From the NCBI GenBank assembly GCA_025667525.1, contig CM046878.1, positions 403,613,275-403,677,274 of the forward strand: a stretch of 64,000 nt of DNA, read 5' to 3'. The notes beneath the pieces were generated by a model. It was not told the DNA's origin and ran no database searches. It saw only the letters and a list, made by a program, of their open reading frames with translations. The translations under genes were made by a program, and so were the position numbers. Every line of letters begins with the position of its first letter. Positions within the stretch are counted from its first letter, which is position 1. This DNA is from Glebionis coronaria. Taxonomy: Eukaryota; Streptophyta; Magnoliopsida; Asterales; Asteraceae. Below are positions 1-9,902 of this stretch, piece after piece.

Positions 1-1
1 T

Positions 2-1979
2 CAGACATCACCATCACAAGCCAACACTTCTCCAATGGGCTATACTCCTAAGCAAGGATATTTTCCAATAGAAGCACAACCAGCACAAGCTTTCTACTCT
101 AATGAACTTCCACTAACTCAAGCACCGGTCTTTACTCCAAATGATTCGCCAGCTGATGTTCTAAACCATCTCACTGCCTACTTGTCAAAACTTGTTGCAA
201 CTAGAGGATTTCCACCAACAAACAATCAGCTCCGCACCTCTTCAAATCCTCAACAACAAGATACTGCTCAAGATGGTCAAGTAACAGTGCAACCTATTCA
301 GGGAAGGCAAAATTCATATGGACCTCCTACAAGGACCGTGAATGCTCAAGTTGTGAATTCTCAAGCTAATGGAAATGGAAGCACTGTAGGTTCATAAAAG
401 GTTGTGACTTGCTACAATTGTAGAGGACAAGGTCATATGGCTAGATAATGCACTCAGCCAAAAAGGAAAAGGGATGCAACGTGGTTACGTGAGAAGATGT
501 ATTTGGTCGATGCTCAGTCTAAGGGAAAGATTTTGGATTCAGAAGAGTTAGCATTTCTTGCAGACCCAGGGGCAGCAGATAATGAAGGCATTGAAGTTGT
601 TTCTACTTCTAATGCATCTTATCAAGCAGATGATCTTGACGCATATGACTCGGATTGTGATGACATTCACTAAACCCAAGCTGCTCTCGTTGCTAATCTC
701 TCTCACTACGGTTCTAATGTCATCAGTGAGGTACCCACCACAACCAATCTTGGTAATGATGATAACCAACATCAAGTTGGGCTTGAAAATGACAACCTCC
801 AACAGCATTCGGGAACTAGTAACTCAAATGATGTGGTACCCAATCTTACACATTAGAGTGAACCTCAACCAAATGCTACGACGGGTATGGAATCTTATGC
901 TCAACATGATTTGGTCATGGTACCTAAACATATTATTGATCAAATGCATACTGCTCTCAGACAAACCGTAGATACGAATTCCACCCTAACTGCTGAGCTT
1001 GCGTTGCATAAAGAAAAGGTCAAAACTTTTGAAATGGTCCCTCAAGCAGAAAAAATAACATGTTTTGAATTTGACCAATTTCGTTTTGAAAAGATTGAAA
1101 ACTTGAAAGAAATAGAATCATTAAAAGCTAATCTTTCCAATGAAGTAAAAGCAAAAGAGTCGGTTGTTAATGATCTTCAGAAGCTTAAATTGGACATCGA
1201 AACTCTCGAGTCTAAAAAGTTTGATTCAGAAATTAATGCTACCAAACATCTTAAATTCAAGGAACAACAACTTTTAAAACAATACGCTTCCACAGAAAAG
1301 GTTCATCTTTTGACAAATTCATTTAAAGAACTCGAACTTAAACGTCTTCAAGATTTACCACCTAATCCCGGTTATGCAAAACAAGCTCAGGAATATATTC
1401 CCTGTCTTTATGATATGACCATAATTGGCAAATCGAAAGAAGCACCTTATGTTCGTAGTTCTAAGGAGACACAGTCACTTATGGAAGAAACTCATTCTAA
1501 AATGTTTTCAAAATTCCATACGATTGATTATGATAAGCATAATAAAGATCAACTTTCTAAAAAGACACGTATTCGCTTATAAAAGGAATTAGCTGAACTA
1601 ACAGTTCTTGTGCCCCAAAGTTTGTCAAATGAAAACCCTCCTAGTATGTCTCCTACACTTGTCAAAACGGATTTAACAAAGTTAATTCCACCGGTAAGTA
1701 AGGCACCCGTTAACTTAAAAGCGGTACACCAACACTTAGCCGATTTTGATAAGGTCATTTTGGAACGTACGACGGCCACGACCATAACGGAAGGTGAATG
1801 GAACTTTGAGCACACTAGAGCTGCGTTACGAAATGGATGATGCTTATGAAAACAATTTATTTGGAATAGAACAGGTTTCACGCCAAAATGATCAGCTTCT
1901 GAAACAAGTGATGTCTCATGATATAGTTTCCGTCTGTGTGAATAAAAGTGTTGATAATGATTCTATTGTGCATAATATT
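2..1979 (+). pseudogene. Element A gag: capsid C-terminus, zinc knuckle, coiled-coil tail
   Basis: Frame 2 stays readable from base 2 to about 1,840 with single stops, then shifts to frame 3 (1,794-1,982). The first part is Q/P/S-rich Gag C-terminus. At about 400-450 lies a C-X2-C-X4-H-X4-C knuckle (CYNCRGQGH then a stop then C), the nucleocapsid RNA-binding motif of copia Gag. After it come an acidic DAYDSDCDD patch and, from about 990 to 1,350, a heptad-rich K/E/L coiled coil. In-frame stops near 395, 446, 671, 854 and 1,580 mostly look like CAA changed to TAA. The true start is upstream of the window. The gene continues at 9,903. Confidence 0.8.
1975..1979. repeat. Left target-site duplication of element B (ATATT)
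   Basis: ATATT directly precedes the TG of the left LTR and is repeated exactly at 9,898-9,902 after the right LTR. Five bases is the usual copia duplication length. Removing one copy restores the host Gag reading (VHN-I-ESVDN) across the junction. Confidence 0.92.
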
Positions 1980-2364
1980 TGATAGAAGTTTTTAAAGTGA
2001 TGGTCATATAATATACCGTTGCGAAGCTCGTGGAAAATGCTATTCAATAGTGTCGAGAGTTCTGCGTTATTGTTATGTATGTAACGGGAATTAGTCTCGA
2101 ACACACAAATGAGGAAAGCCTTTGTCAAGTTTCCTTCTTAGTATAAAAGGAAACAAACCCCTCATTTGTGTGTGTGCCTTTTCTATTTTCCTAGTGTGTT
2201 AGTTTTAGAGAGAGAAACTCTCCTTAGTTTCTCTTACTAGAAACACACTCCTTGTATATTTCTTTTTCTTTTTCATCTAATCTAATATTCCATTCTTAGT
2301 TTTAATCTTGTTCTTCATCATCTTCATTTCTATATACTATATAGTCGTGTGTATCATTCCTACA
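1980..2364 (+). repeat. Element B 5' LTR
   Basis: Begins TGATAGAAG and ends CATTCCTACA, so it has TG...CA ends. It aligns along its full length with 9,513-9,897. It carries a TATA box at 2,142-2,148 inside a palindrome, and a CT-rich downstream part typical of R/U5. Confidence 0.92.
2142..2148 (+). promoter_or_regulatory. TATA box in element B 5' LTR, inside a 14-bp palindrome
   Basis: TATAAAA lies between the arms ACACACAAATGAGG (2,101-2,114) and CCTCATTTGTGTGT (2,160-2,173), which are exact reverse complements. Shorter arms (GTTTCCTT/AAGGAAAC) sit inside them. The same arrangement recurs in the 3' LTR, with the TATA at 9,675-9,681. Transcription would be expected to start about 30 bases downstream, near the second arm. 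Confidence 0.65.
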
Positions 2365-2366
2365 AG

Positions 2367-2378
2367 TGGTATCATTCG
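2367..2378 (+). promoter_or_regulatory. Primer binding site of element B (initiator-Met tRNA type, diverged)
   Basis: TGGTATCATTCG starts three bases after the LTR. The first eight bases match the usual copia PBS TGGTATCAGAGC (complement of initiator-Met tRNA); the last four differ. Either it has mutated or another tRNA is used. Confidence 0.6.
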
Positions 2379-2639
2379 CCAAGGGATTCATATTTAAGCA
2401 TTTCGTGAGTTTTTTATTGTTTTTTACCAAAGGTTCAAAAAAAAATTCGTGTTTTTAGTGTTCTTAAGTCGTATACCTTCTTTATTCGTGTATTAGTGAT
2501 TTGAGTATCTTGGATTGGTTAAAACACAAATCTTTTGGTTCAAAAGTTAAGTATTCTCTCGTTTTCAACTTTCCGAATTTCATGCAACTGATTCCATCGG
2601 AAAGTACAAGAAAGTAAGGCTCGATCGCAATAACCCAAG

Positions 2640-3112
2640 GGTTTTACTTTGCGATCACAAGGATTCAGACACCTTGTTCCGACGATTATTCCGATCGCTC
2701 ATTGCGATCGAGGATAGCGACGGTTTTTAAGGGTTATTGAGACGTTACTCTGTCCAAAATTTTTTAGCCATATTGCGATCAGGATTCCGATAGTGTCACA
2801 TTCCGATACTTTTTGCATTCCGACAGATCCTACATTCCGATAGAAGGACATTCAGATAGAAGGACATTCCGGTAGAAGTGATAAAGTGTGACATTGCGAT
2901 AGGAGGGGTATTCCGATAGTATATTCCGGCGGTTATTCAGACAGGGCATTCCGACAGAGTATTCCGACAGGTATTTCGACAGTTATTCCGACTGGTATTC
3001 CGATAGGTATTCCGACAAACATTCCGACAGGGTATTCTGATATCATTCTGATAGATCATTCCGATCCACATTCCGATAGAATATTCTGATGGGCATTCCG
3101 ATGGAAATTTTG
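2640..3112 (+). repeat. Clustered ATTCCGAYAG-type short repeats in the element B leader
   Basis: About 25-30 irregularly spaced copies, every 10-25 bases, of a motif close to ATTCCGATAG or ATTCCGACAG, with variants ATTGCGATAG, ATTCTGATAG and ATTCAGATAG. Spacer lengths and spacer sequences vary, so this is not a simple tandem minisatellite. All copies that I see have the same orientation. Confidence 0.85.
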
Positions 3113-3546
3113 TTTGAGTAATTTTTAGACTTAGCCACCATCTAGACTAGTCCCGGTACATAGTTTACACGAAGATTATAAAAAAATATATAAAAAAAAA
3201 GAAAAATTTTTCCTAGACCATTTTTAGGCCATTTAAGCTTCAATTTCAAATTTTGGCAATGCGAAAAAATTTTCGACCAAAAATTCAAATTTTTAGGCCA
3301 AATTTCAAATTTTTTAGGTTTTATTTTTCATTAAAATTTCATTTTTTCAGAATTTTTCCCTACTAGTTATTGGCTATTTCTAAGTCGATTTCAAAATTTA
3401 GTGTTTCAAAAATTTTTCGACTTATCGTTTTGTCGGACCGAGGAATTTTTTGTCGGGCTGGAAAATTTAGACAAAGTTTGATTTTGTTGACATTCCAACA
3501 CTCGCTTTCTACGAATTGAGATCCTGTTTTTCACACGACTTCTACT

Positions 3547-6500
3547 ATGACTTATCAACAAGACAGTGATGCTGCGGGTTTTGAGCATCGTGATAGCCAT
3601 GTAAGAAAGAAGAGGAATGCTGCCCATCTCCAGTCTCAGCTTCTTATAGCACAAAAGGAAGAAGCAAGAATTCCACTTCTAGCTGAAGAGTTTGATATCA
3701 TGGCATATGTAGTAGCATATGATAAGGAAGAAGAGGTGACTACCGACTCCATCTTGATGGCTAATTCGCAACAATCATCCACATCGGTAGTTCAACCTGA
3801 CAGAGCTACTGTGTATGATGCAGACGGTTCCTCTGAGGTACACCCACGTCTCAATGATAATGAGTTATATAATATGTCTAATCAGGAGGAAGAGTATACT
3901 GAGTCACTTGATCCTTCCACTGAGACACACGGGGTTCAAACGAATAATAGCAATATTATTTCTAATGCGCCCAGTGTGGACCTTAGTGGAGATCAAGTAG
4001 CGCAACCTACAACCCTTCCTGAAGAGACGCATGCGTATTATAAATCATTATTTGATAAGCTTGCCAAGGATGTTGCTCATGCGAATGTGGTTAATAATAA
4101 GTTTAGAGAAACTAATGCCAATTTGACCACTGAGCTTGCGGGATATAAGGAACGGGAGAAAAGTTTTGAGATTCATTATGCTAAAGTCAAGGAACTTGAA
4201 CAAGCTCATGCTACATCAGTTTATCAAGAAAAATGCACCACTAAGAAATTAAATGCCTTACACTTGAGTAGTGCTAAAAAGATAAGCGAATTGAATGATG
4301 AAATCACATCTCTTAACAAACAGCTTTCAATTGAAAAATCTATTATTTTGGATTTAAAAGAAGAACGAAAAAAGTTAAAACTTTCAAAATTCGAGAAGAT
4401 GGGCTTCTTGAGGATTTTTGCAAAGCTCAGGATAGGATTAGGGAATTAGACAACCTTTTGGTAAAACATGGCCAAACTATGCAGACAATAAATATGCTCG
4501 CACCAAAAGTGAATGAGATAAACTACACTCGATACAAATTGGCCTTAGGTTGTCCCCTTCCTCCTAATCCAGGATATCTTAAGCAAGTTCAGGCCACTAA
4601 TGAAACCTTATATAATGGTAGTGTGCTCTTGTCTGATGAGCATGATCCTCCTAGTGTGCACGATTCCGAGGAAACTACTGAACTTGCAGTAGAGACTCGT
4701 TTAAGAATGAAAAAGCTTGATAAAGAAGTGACACCTGTTTATTATCCGAAAGTTAGTCCTCCAACTGTTTTTGTTCGGTCTAAAATGAGTTCTGAAATGC
4801 TTTTGCTACCAAGTGAGGAATTGTCTGATGACCCTCCGAAACCGAGTATCACACGTAGGTATCTAAACGAGCTGAAAGATAATTTTTTCATTCTTAAACG
4901 GGTTGTTAACGCAAAATGACTGGAGGAAACTTTACATCACCCGTTCATGTCGAGTTACAAAAAGTGCTTCATACTGAAATCAATCCGATTATTAATCAAG
5001 TTGATGCGAGGATAGGCAATCTTGAGAACGCTTTTCTAAAAGAACTAGCCAATTTGTTGAAGACTTTAAATCTTTAGCGAAGGAGGCTTATGAATCTCTT
5101 GATAGAATTAAAGTTTTGGAAAGCAACCTTGAATGTCTCTCGAAATCAAGTGACAGTGGTGATTGTGTTGATAGTAACCCCGTTGCGGTAAACATCTCTG
5201 GGTCAGACAATGCAACCCTCAAAAATGAGCTTGATCGTACGAAAGAGAAAATGGAGTCTTATGTCATCAAAAAGGATAACGAATTCACCGATCTTTGGAA
5301 TAAATATGTCAAAAAATGTGATGAATGAAAGGATGACAAACTCTCGTATGATAAAGCTTACAATGAACTACAACAAACAATCGAACAGTTGCAAGCTCAG
5401 TTAGGAGGTGAATGTCGCGATAGTGAGCCTTCAACAAATGTTAATCAAAAAGAGTTCACGATTCTTCAACACCGATATGATTTTCTTCAGAAACATTGTC
5501 ATTCTATTGAACTTGCTTTGCAAAACAAAGTTGGCAAAGTTCTCGATGACAGTAATTTACAAGTAATACTCTTTGAATCATTTCGCGAATTGAATGAAAA
5601 GAGTAAGGATATTTCTGATCTAAAAGCGCAGTTGCAAGAAAAGGCCTTCGCGATTGCTGAGTTGAAGAAACTTGTTGGAAATATGGGTGGAAAAACTGTG
5701 GAACCTAAAGTTGTAAAACCAGTTGTTAGACAACCCAATGCGTACAAAGTACCAAAGCCATCTGTCTTAGGAAAACCGCCTTCTAATGTTTCTAGGTTAC
5801 CTCCTAATACTGATGTGCAATCAACTGTTCCAAAACCAGCCATATCACCCTATGTTCCTCCATTTAGAAAACCCACTTTTGCTAAACCCAACCATGTGAA
5901 TGCACCTTCCACTACTCCTAAGAGTACTCCTAAGCATGTGATTCTTACGCCCACAAAGGAATCTAAAGGGTCAAATGATGTTGTTCAAACCAACAATCTA
6001 GGGAAGGGTATGCCAAAAGGGAACATTCAGAAAGTAAACCCACTGTATTCACCACCTAGTAAACAACCAACTGCAAGAGTTCAACACACTCCTAGTGGTA
6101 GTCAACCAAAACCTAGGACCCCTTACCAGCAACCTAGGAATTGGCAACCACCAATGAGTAGTCGTGTATCGAACAAGGTGCTCGAACAAACAGCAAAACC
6201 TAGGTACACAAGGACTTTTGAAAATTCCAAACTCCATGTATGCCCCACGTGTAAAAAGGGCATTCACCATGGAAACCATGCTCATTGCATTCTGCAATAC
6301 CTCTATGAGGTAAACTCTCATGCCTTCTCACATAGAAAGAATGCAGAATCCCATAAGACAACAAGGAGATTCCCATCTGTCACAAAGAAAAGCAATGACA
6401 ATAAATCCTCAAGGCGGATCAATGCAGGACCTAGTTTCTCTCCAAAGAAGTATTTCGCTGTGCAAGAGAACACTAATCCTAGATCTAGTCTTCAGTGGAA

Positions 6501-6774
6501 ACCAACGGGTAGGATATTCAAGGAAGTCGGTCTTGAGTGGATTCCTATCAAGAAGAGTGATGACACCTGCTCCAGCACTAATGCGAGTGTTCTGAATGTA
6601 GAAAATGCATTTGCTACTCCTAACACTAGTATTTGTGCAAATTCTTCTTCTGTCATTGCAGGTACTTCAGCGGATTGTGAATCCATTTCTTCTAAGGGTT
6701 CCAATTCTGTACATTCGACATCACCTTCTTCTGCTGTACAAAGGTATATTTTGGATTATTTTCGAAAACATTGA
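3547..6774 (+). pseudogene. Element B coding block: Gag tail without capsid or pol
   Basis: Open stretches 3,547-4,449, 4,458-4,919, 5,116-5,328 and 5,389-6,774 read as one protein after frameshifts near 4,450, 4,917 and 5,045 and an in-frame TGA at 5,326. The start MTYQQDSD is the first Met of a 300-residue open stretch. It corresponds to the part of copia Gag just after the zinc knuckle. Next come a long K/E-rich coiled coil (about 4,050-4,450, and again about 5,100-5,690), a P/T/K/N-rich basic linker, a C-X2-C-X8-H-X2-C motif near 6,240-6,285, a QWKPTGR block, and an S/T-rich end. In a complete element the protease would follow; here the frame ends. Retention of an RNA-binding tail suggests a packaging or structural role, which is inference. 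Confidence 0.7.
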
Positions 6775-7002
6775 AAATCAAAATACCAAAATATAAAACT
6801 TATAAAAACAAAATAAAAAATGTGAAAATTTTTCAAAAATACCAAAAATATTCTTCTCGACATGTCTTTTAGTTTCGATTATATGGACGTGCCTAGAAAT
6901 GTCGCTCAATAACGACAGGGTGTGTACATAAACCTCGAATGAAAGTTCAAATGTTTTCAAAACATGTCATTTCTTTTTTCTTCGAATGATTTGCAATTAC
7001 CT

Positions 7003-7530
7003 CAGATTGTTACTCGTGCCTCAAAGAAAGGAAAGTTGATCCTGGATGATAACTTATCCTTAACAACGAGAAAATCAAATTTTCTCTTTCCTGAGATTTC
7101 CATAAAAACATTCCATGTTTTTAAGCTCATGAATACGACTTACAGTTAAATGTCAGACTGTAACTCGAACTTCAAATAAAGGAGAGTGTATCTTTAAAGA
7201 TAACTTATCATAATAACGGGTAGAGCAATCTATCACGGGTTGAGCTTGTCACAAAACATTCAACGTTTTGAGCTCAACATAATGGCTTATAGTCACATGT
7301 CAGACTATAACCCGGTCCCCAAAGAAAGGAAAGTCTTAGACTTATCCTCGACAACGAGAAATTAATTTTTCTCGGTCATGGGCTTATATCAAAACATTCA
7401 AAGTTTTAAGCTCATGAACACAAGGAAAATGTTCATTTATGTACATTATTCCTTAACAACGGGAAAGTAAGTTTTCTCGGGTTTTTGAGCACAATTTTTC
7501 AAAGGATTTCAAAACTTTGTGCTCATATAC
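7003..7530 (+). repeat. Degenerate ~150-bp tandem repeat in element B
   Basis: Units begin near 7,003, 7,154 and 7,300, with a partial one near 7,433. Each holds a CAGACTRTAACYCG-like start, an AAAGAAAGGAAAG-like run, ACTTATCC..CAACGAGAAA, and a TTTTAAGCTCATGAA-like end. Copies differ by many substitutions, so the array is old. Confidence 0.7.
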
Positions 7531-8535
7531 TCCCCTATTTGGAAGTAGAATTTCTTTTCGAGGGGTAGTACAAACTTTCATGCAACATTATTCTTTCCAT
7601 GTTTCATCACTAGTTTCATAAAAATTTCAATGTCATGCAAATTTTGAGGGGGAGAATAGTGATTAAAATGTGTTATCTTGGATAAGACCTTTGATATAAG
7701 TGCTTTCTCTTCCTAATATGTGCAAAAACCTTTCCTTTTAAGATGCACATATGTAGGGGGAGCGTTTTGGTGATACAAAAAACCTTCAAGGTGTAAACAC
7801 TGATATCATCAACACCTTGATTTCTTTTTCAACAGGTTTTTCTGGTTACGATATCTATACCCTTCAACACATTAATTCACGACAGTATTGGTGTCAAAAG
7901 GTGGTTAGGTATTCGTCCTATGATCCAACCAGAACCGGAGGGATCTTCCGAGGGACAATCCATTAGAATTTAGATGTCCTTAGGAAAGATGGAGTAGTTG
8001 AGTGTACGAGAAAAAAATGCCGACTAATGACTTAAGCTAGCACTGGAACAATCACAACAAGGTGCTATTTATGACGTCTTGGTAAGCATTGAAGGGGTTA
8101 AAGAATGAAAAGAAAATGTCAGGATAAAGGGTGAAAAGAAATAGCCCTCCATACAACTTAGGCAGAAACCGGGTCAATACATCTACTCTCAGAATCACGT
8201 TGATGATTTCTGGTATTGAAGACAAAGCATCATGGACCCAGTGATGCAAAGCACAACCCTTCCCAACCTACTCAAATTTCTCTCAAAAGAAGTTTGTTTT
8301 ATTGTCACGGAGTTCAACTCATTTCTATCAACTTTCTCACTCCGAGATAGTAGATATTGAATAGGTGGCAGTCTGCTCTAGCCTCTGATCACCAAATAAA
8401 TGTGCACTTATAGAGTCTAGATCCAACGAGATTCATCAAAAATCTCATTAGGACACTTATTCCATATATCAATTGTTGTTCACCTTTAGAACACAAGCGA
8501 TAATTCAAAGAGTCCTACGCTCTATCCTTGTGGTA

Positions 8536-8917
8536 TTGCTAGAACATTCAGAGTGATACTCTCTAGTATTTACAGTGATGAATGGAAACCTTTCCAGTGT
8601 TAACATCAAACAGCACTGCGGTAGGTCATATGTAATATTCACTTGAATTAAACATATGCTAATTGGAAAGCAACAATGGTTTGATTCTTAACTGATTCAA
8701 ACTCGTTCTAGGTCTCTACACAATATTTTTATGATCTTGCCAGAACAATCAGAATAATAATTATTAGTACTTATAGTGACGAATGGAAATCCTTCCAGTG
8801 TCATCATCAAACAGCACTGCGGTAGGTAACTTGTGAGATTCTATATGAATCAAACTTGTGTCACCTGGAAAGAAACAATGGTTTGATTCTTAATTGATTC
8901 AGACTTGTTCCAGGAAA
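8536..8917 (+). repeat. Tandem duplication of ~200 bp in element B
   Basis: Unit 1 begins TTGCTAGAACATTCAGA at 8,536 and unit 2 begins CTTGCCAGAACAATCAGA at 8,736. Both contain CAAACAGCACTGCGGTAGGT and CAACAATGGTTTGATTCTTA. The copies differ at many sites. Confidence 0.75.
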
Positions 8918-9394
8918 TTGAATTAACGACTTAATCAGCAGAATGGAACTGCATGATTCACTCCTTACTATGAATTATCTTTCGATATATTCAAGTATTG
9001 AGAACGGCTACCACAGCCGGAAACCCTGTCAAGGAAGTTCTTAGAACTTACCTAATCACAGGTACAATATTCGTACTGTATAATGGGAAACCGGAGGAAT
9101 GCAAACGGTGGAGTAACCTCAAGAGTCATAATTCAAGACCACATGCTCATGTAAATGAAGAAAGCTCAAGAACATCTAAAGACAAAGACTTCCGCTACTC
9201 TGATGATCAAGGGAGATTGTTTGTTAGCTTTCAACAATACTGTAAAGAATGAGTATGTGGGGAAAGACACAAGATCACAAGATGTCAAAGTGTAAAGATC
9301 AAGTCAAGGCAAAGATCAAAGAATCAAGATCAGAAGTAATGAAAGGAACCGTGAAAGAACTCTCAAGACAACGAGCTTCAAAGTCAGCAACAAC

Positions 9395-9538
9395 AAAGAA
9401 GTAAAGTCACATAATACATGACCACCACTTAGGGGGAGATTGTTAGAAGTATTTAAAGTGATGGTCAAAGAAGTGAAGTCACATATTATATGACCACCCC
9501 TTAGGGGGAGATTCTTAGAAGTATTTGAAGTGATGGTC
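9395..9538 (+). repeat. 72-bp tandem duplication across the PPT/LTR junction of element B
   Basis: Units 9,395-9,466 and 9,467-9,538 each hold GTCACATA..ATGACCACC, the purine tract TTAGGGGGAGATT, and the first ~26 bases of the LTR. The first copy keeps the canonical TGTTAGAAG LTR start; the copy that leads into the full LTR has TCTTAGAAG. Confidence 0.85.
9501..9512 (+). promoter_or_regulatory. Polypurine tract of element B
   Basis: TTAGGGGGAGAT immediately upstream of the 3' LTR, the plus-strand priming site for reverse transcription. A second copy lies 72 bases upstream at about 9,429-9,440. Confidence 0.8.
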
Positions 9539-9897
9539 ATATAATATACAGTTGCGAAGCTCGTGGAAAATGCAATTCAATAGTGTCGAGAGTTCTACGT
9601 TATTGTTATGTATGTAACGGGAATTAGTCCCGAACACACAAATGAGGAAAGCCTTTGTCAAGTTTCCTTCTTAGTATAAAAGGAAACAAACCCCTCATTT
9701 GTGTGTGTGCCTTTTCTATTTTTCTAATGTGTTAGTTTTAGAGAGAGAAACTCTCCTTAGTTTCTCTCACTAGAAACACACTCCTTCTATCTTTCTTTTT
9801 CTTCTTCATCTAATCTAATATTCCATTCTTAGTTTTAATCTTGTTGTTCATCATCACTATTTCTATATCCTATATAGTCGTGTGTATCATTCCTACA
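9513..9897 (+). repeat. Element B 3' LTR
   Basis: Full-length match to 1,980-2,364, same length of 385 bp, with the same TATA box and palindrome. The first dinucleotide is TC instead of TG. Ends CATTCCTACA, followed by the ATATT duplication. Confidence 0.92.
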
Positions 9898-9902
9898 ATA
9901 TT
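9898..9902. repeat. Right target-site duplication of element B (ATATT)
   Basis: Exact copy of 1,975-1,979. The host Gag frame resumes at 9,903 with ESVDN. Confidence 0.92.

Larger units (their letters stand above)
2365..3546 (+). other. Element B leader, non-coding
   Basis: About 1.2 kb between the PBS and the first plausible ATG, with no convincing ORF. Two blocks are visible: 2,580-3,115 is built from many copies of an ATTCCGAYAG-like motif, and 3,180-3,480 is A/T-rich with repeated short runs such as AAATTTTT and TTTCAAATTT. Confidence 0.7.
6775..9512 (+). other. Element B 3' non-coding region, pol absent
   Basis: No domain of protease, integrase, RT or RNase H is readable in either strand here. 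The region contains a degenerate ~150-bp tandem repeat (7,003-7,530), a ~200-bp tandem duplication (8,536-8,917), and several GGGGGAG purine tracts (about 7,650, 7,735, 9,431 and 9,502). An 84-codon open stretch (8,998-9,252) shows no recognisable motif and lacks an ATG, so I do not call it a gene. Confidence 0.7.
1980..9897 (+). mobile_element. Element B: gag-tail-only copia-type retrotransposon (non-autonomous)
   Basis: A complete 7.9-kb LTR element bounded by 385-bp LTRs and a perfect ATATT duplication. Order: LTR, PBS, a leader full of short repeats, a broken coding block of about 3.2 kb that matches only the Gag tail of element A, 2.7 kb of non-coding DNA with tandem repeats and purine tracts, then PPT and LTR. 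No capsid, zinc knuckle, protease, integrase, RT or RNase H is present, so mobility would need enzymes from a relative. The two LTRs are very similar by eye. The host, A, belongs to the same copia group, judged by the shared tail and the second zinc motif. Confidence 0.88.

Noticed and set aside
2640..3112. CRISPR-like spaced repeats
   Set aside because: The repeat unit is only ~10 bases, degenerate, with spacers of uneven length; the context is a plant retrotransposon leader.
8998..9252. 84-codon ORF in element B as a host gene exon
   Set aside because: No ATG, no domain, and it is inside the element between its tandem repeats and PPT.
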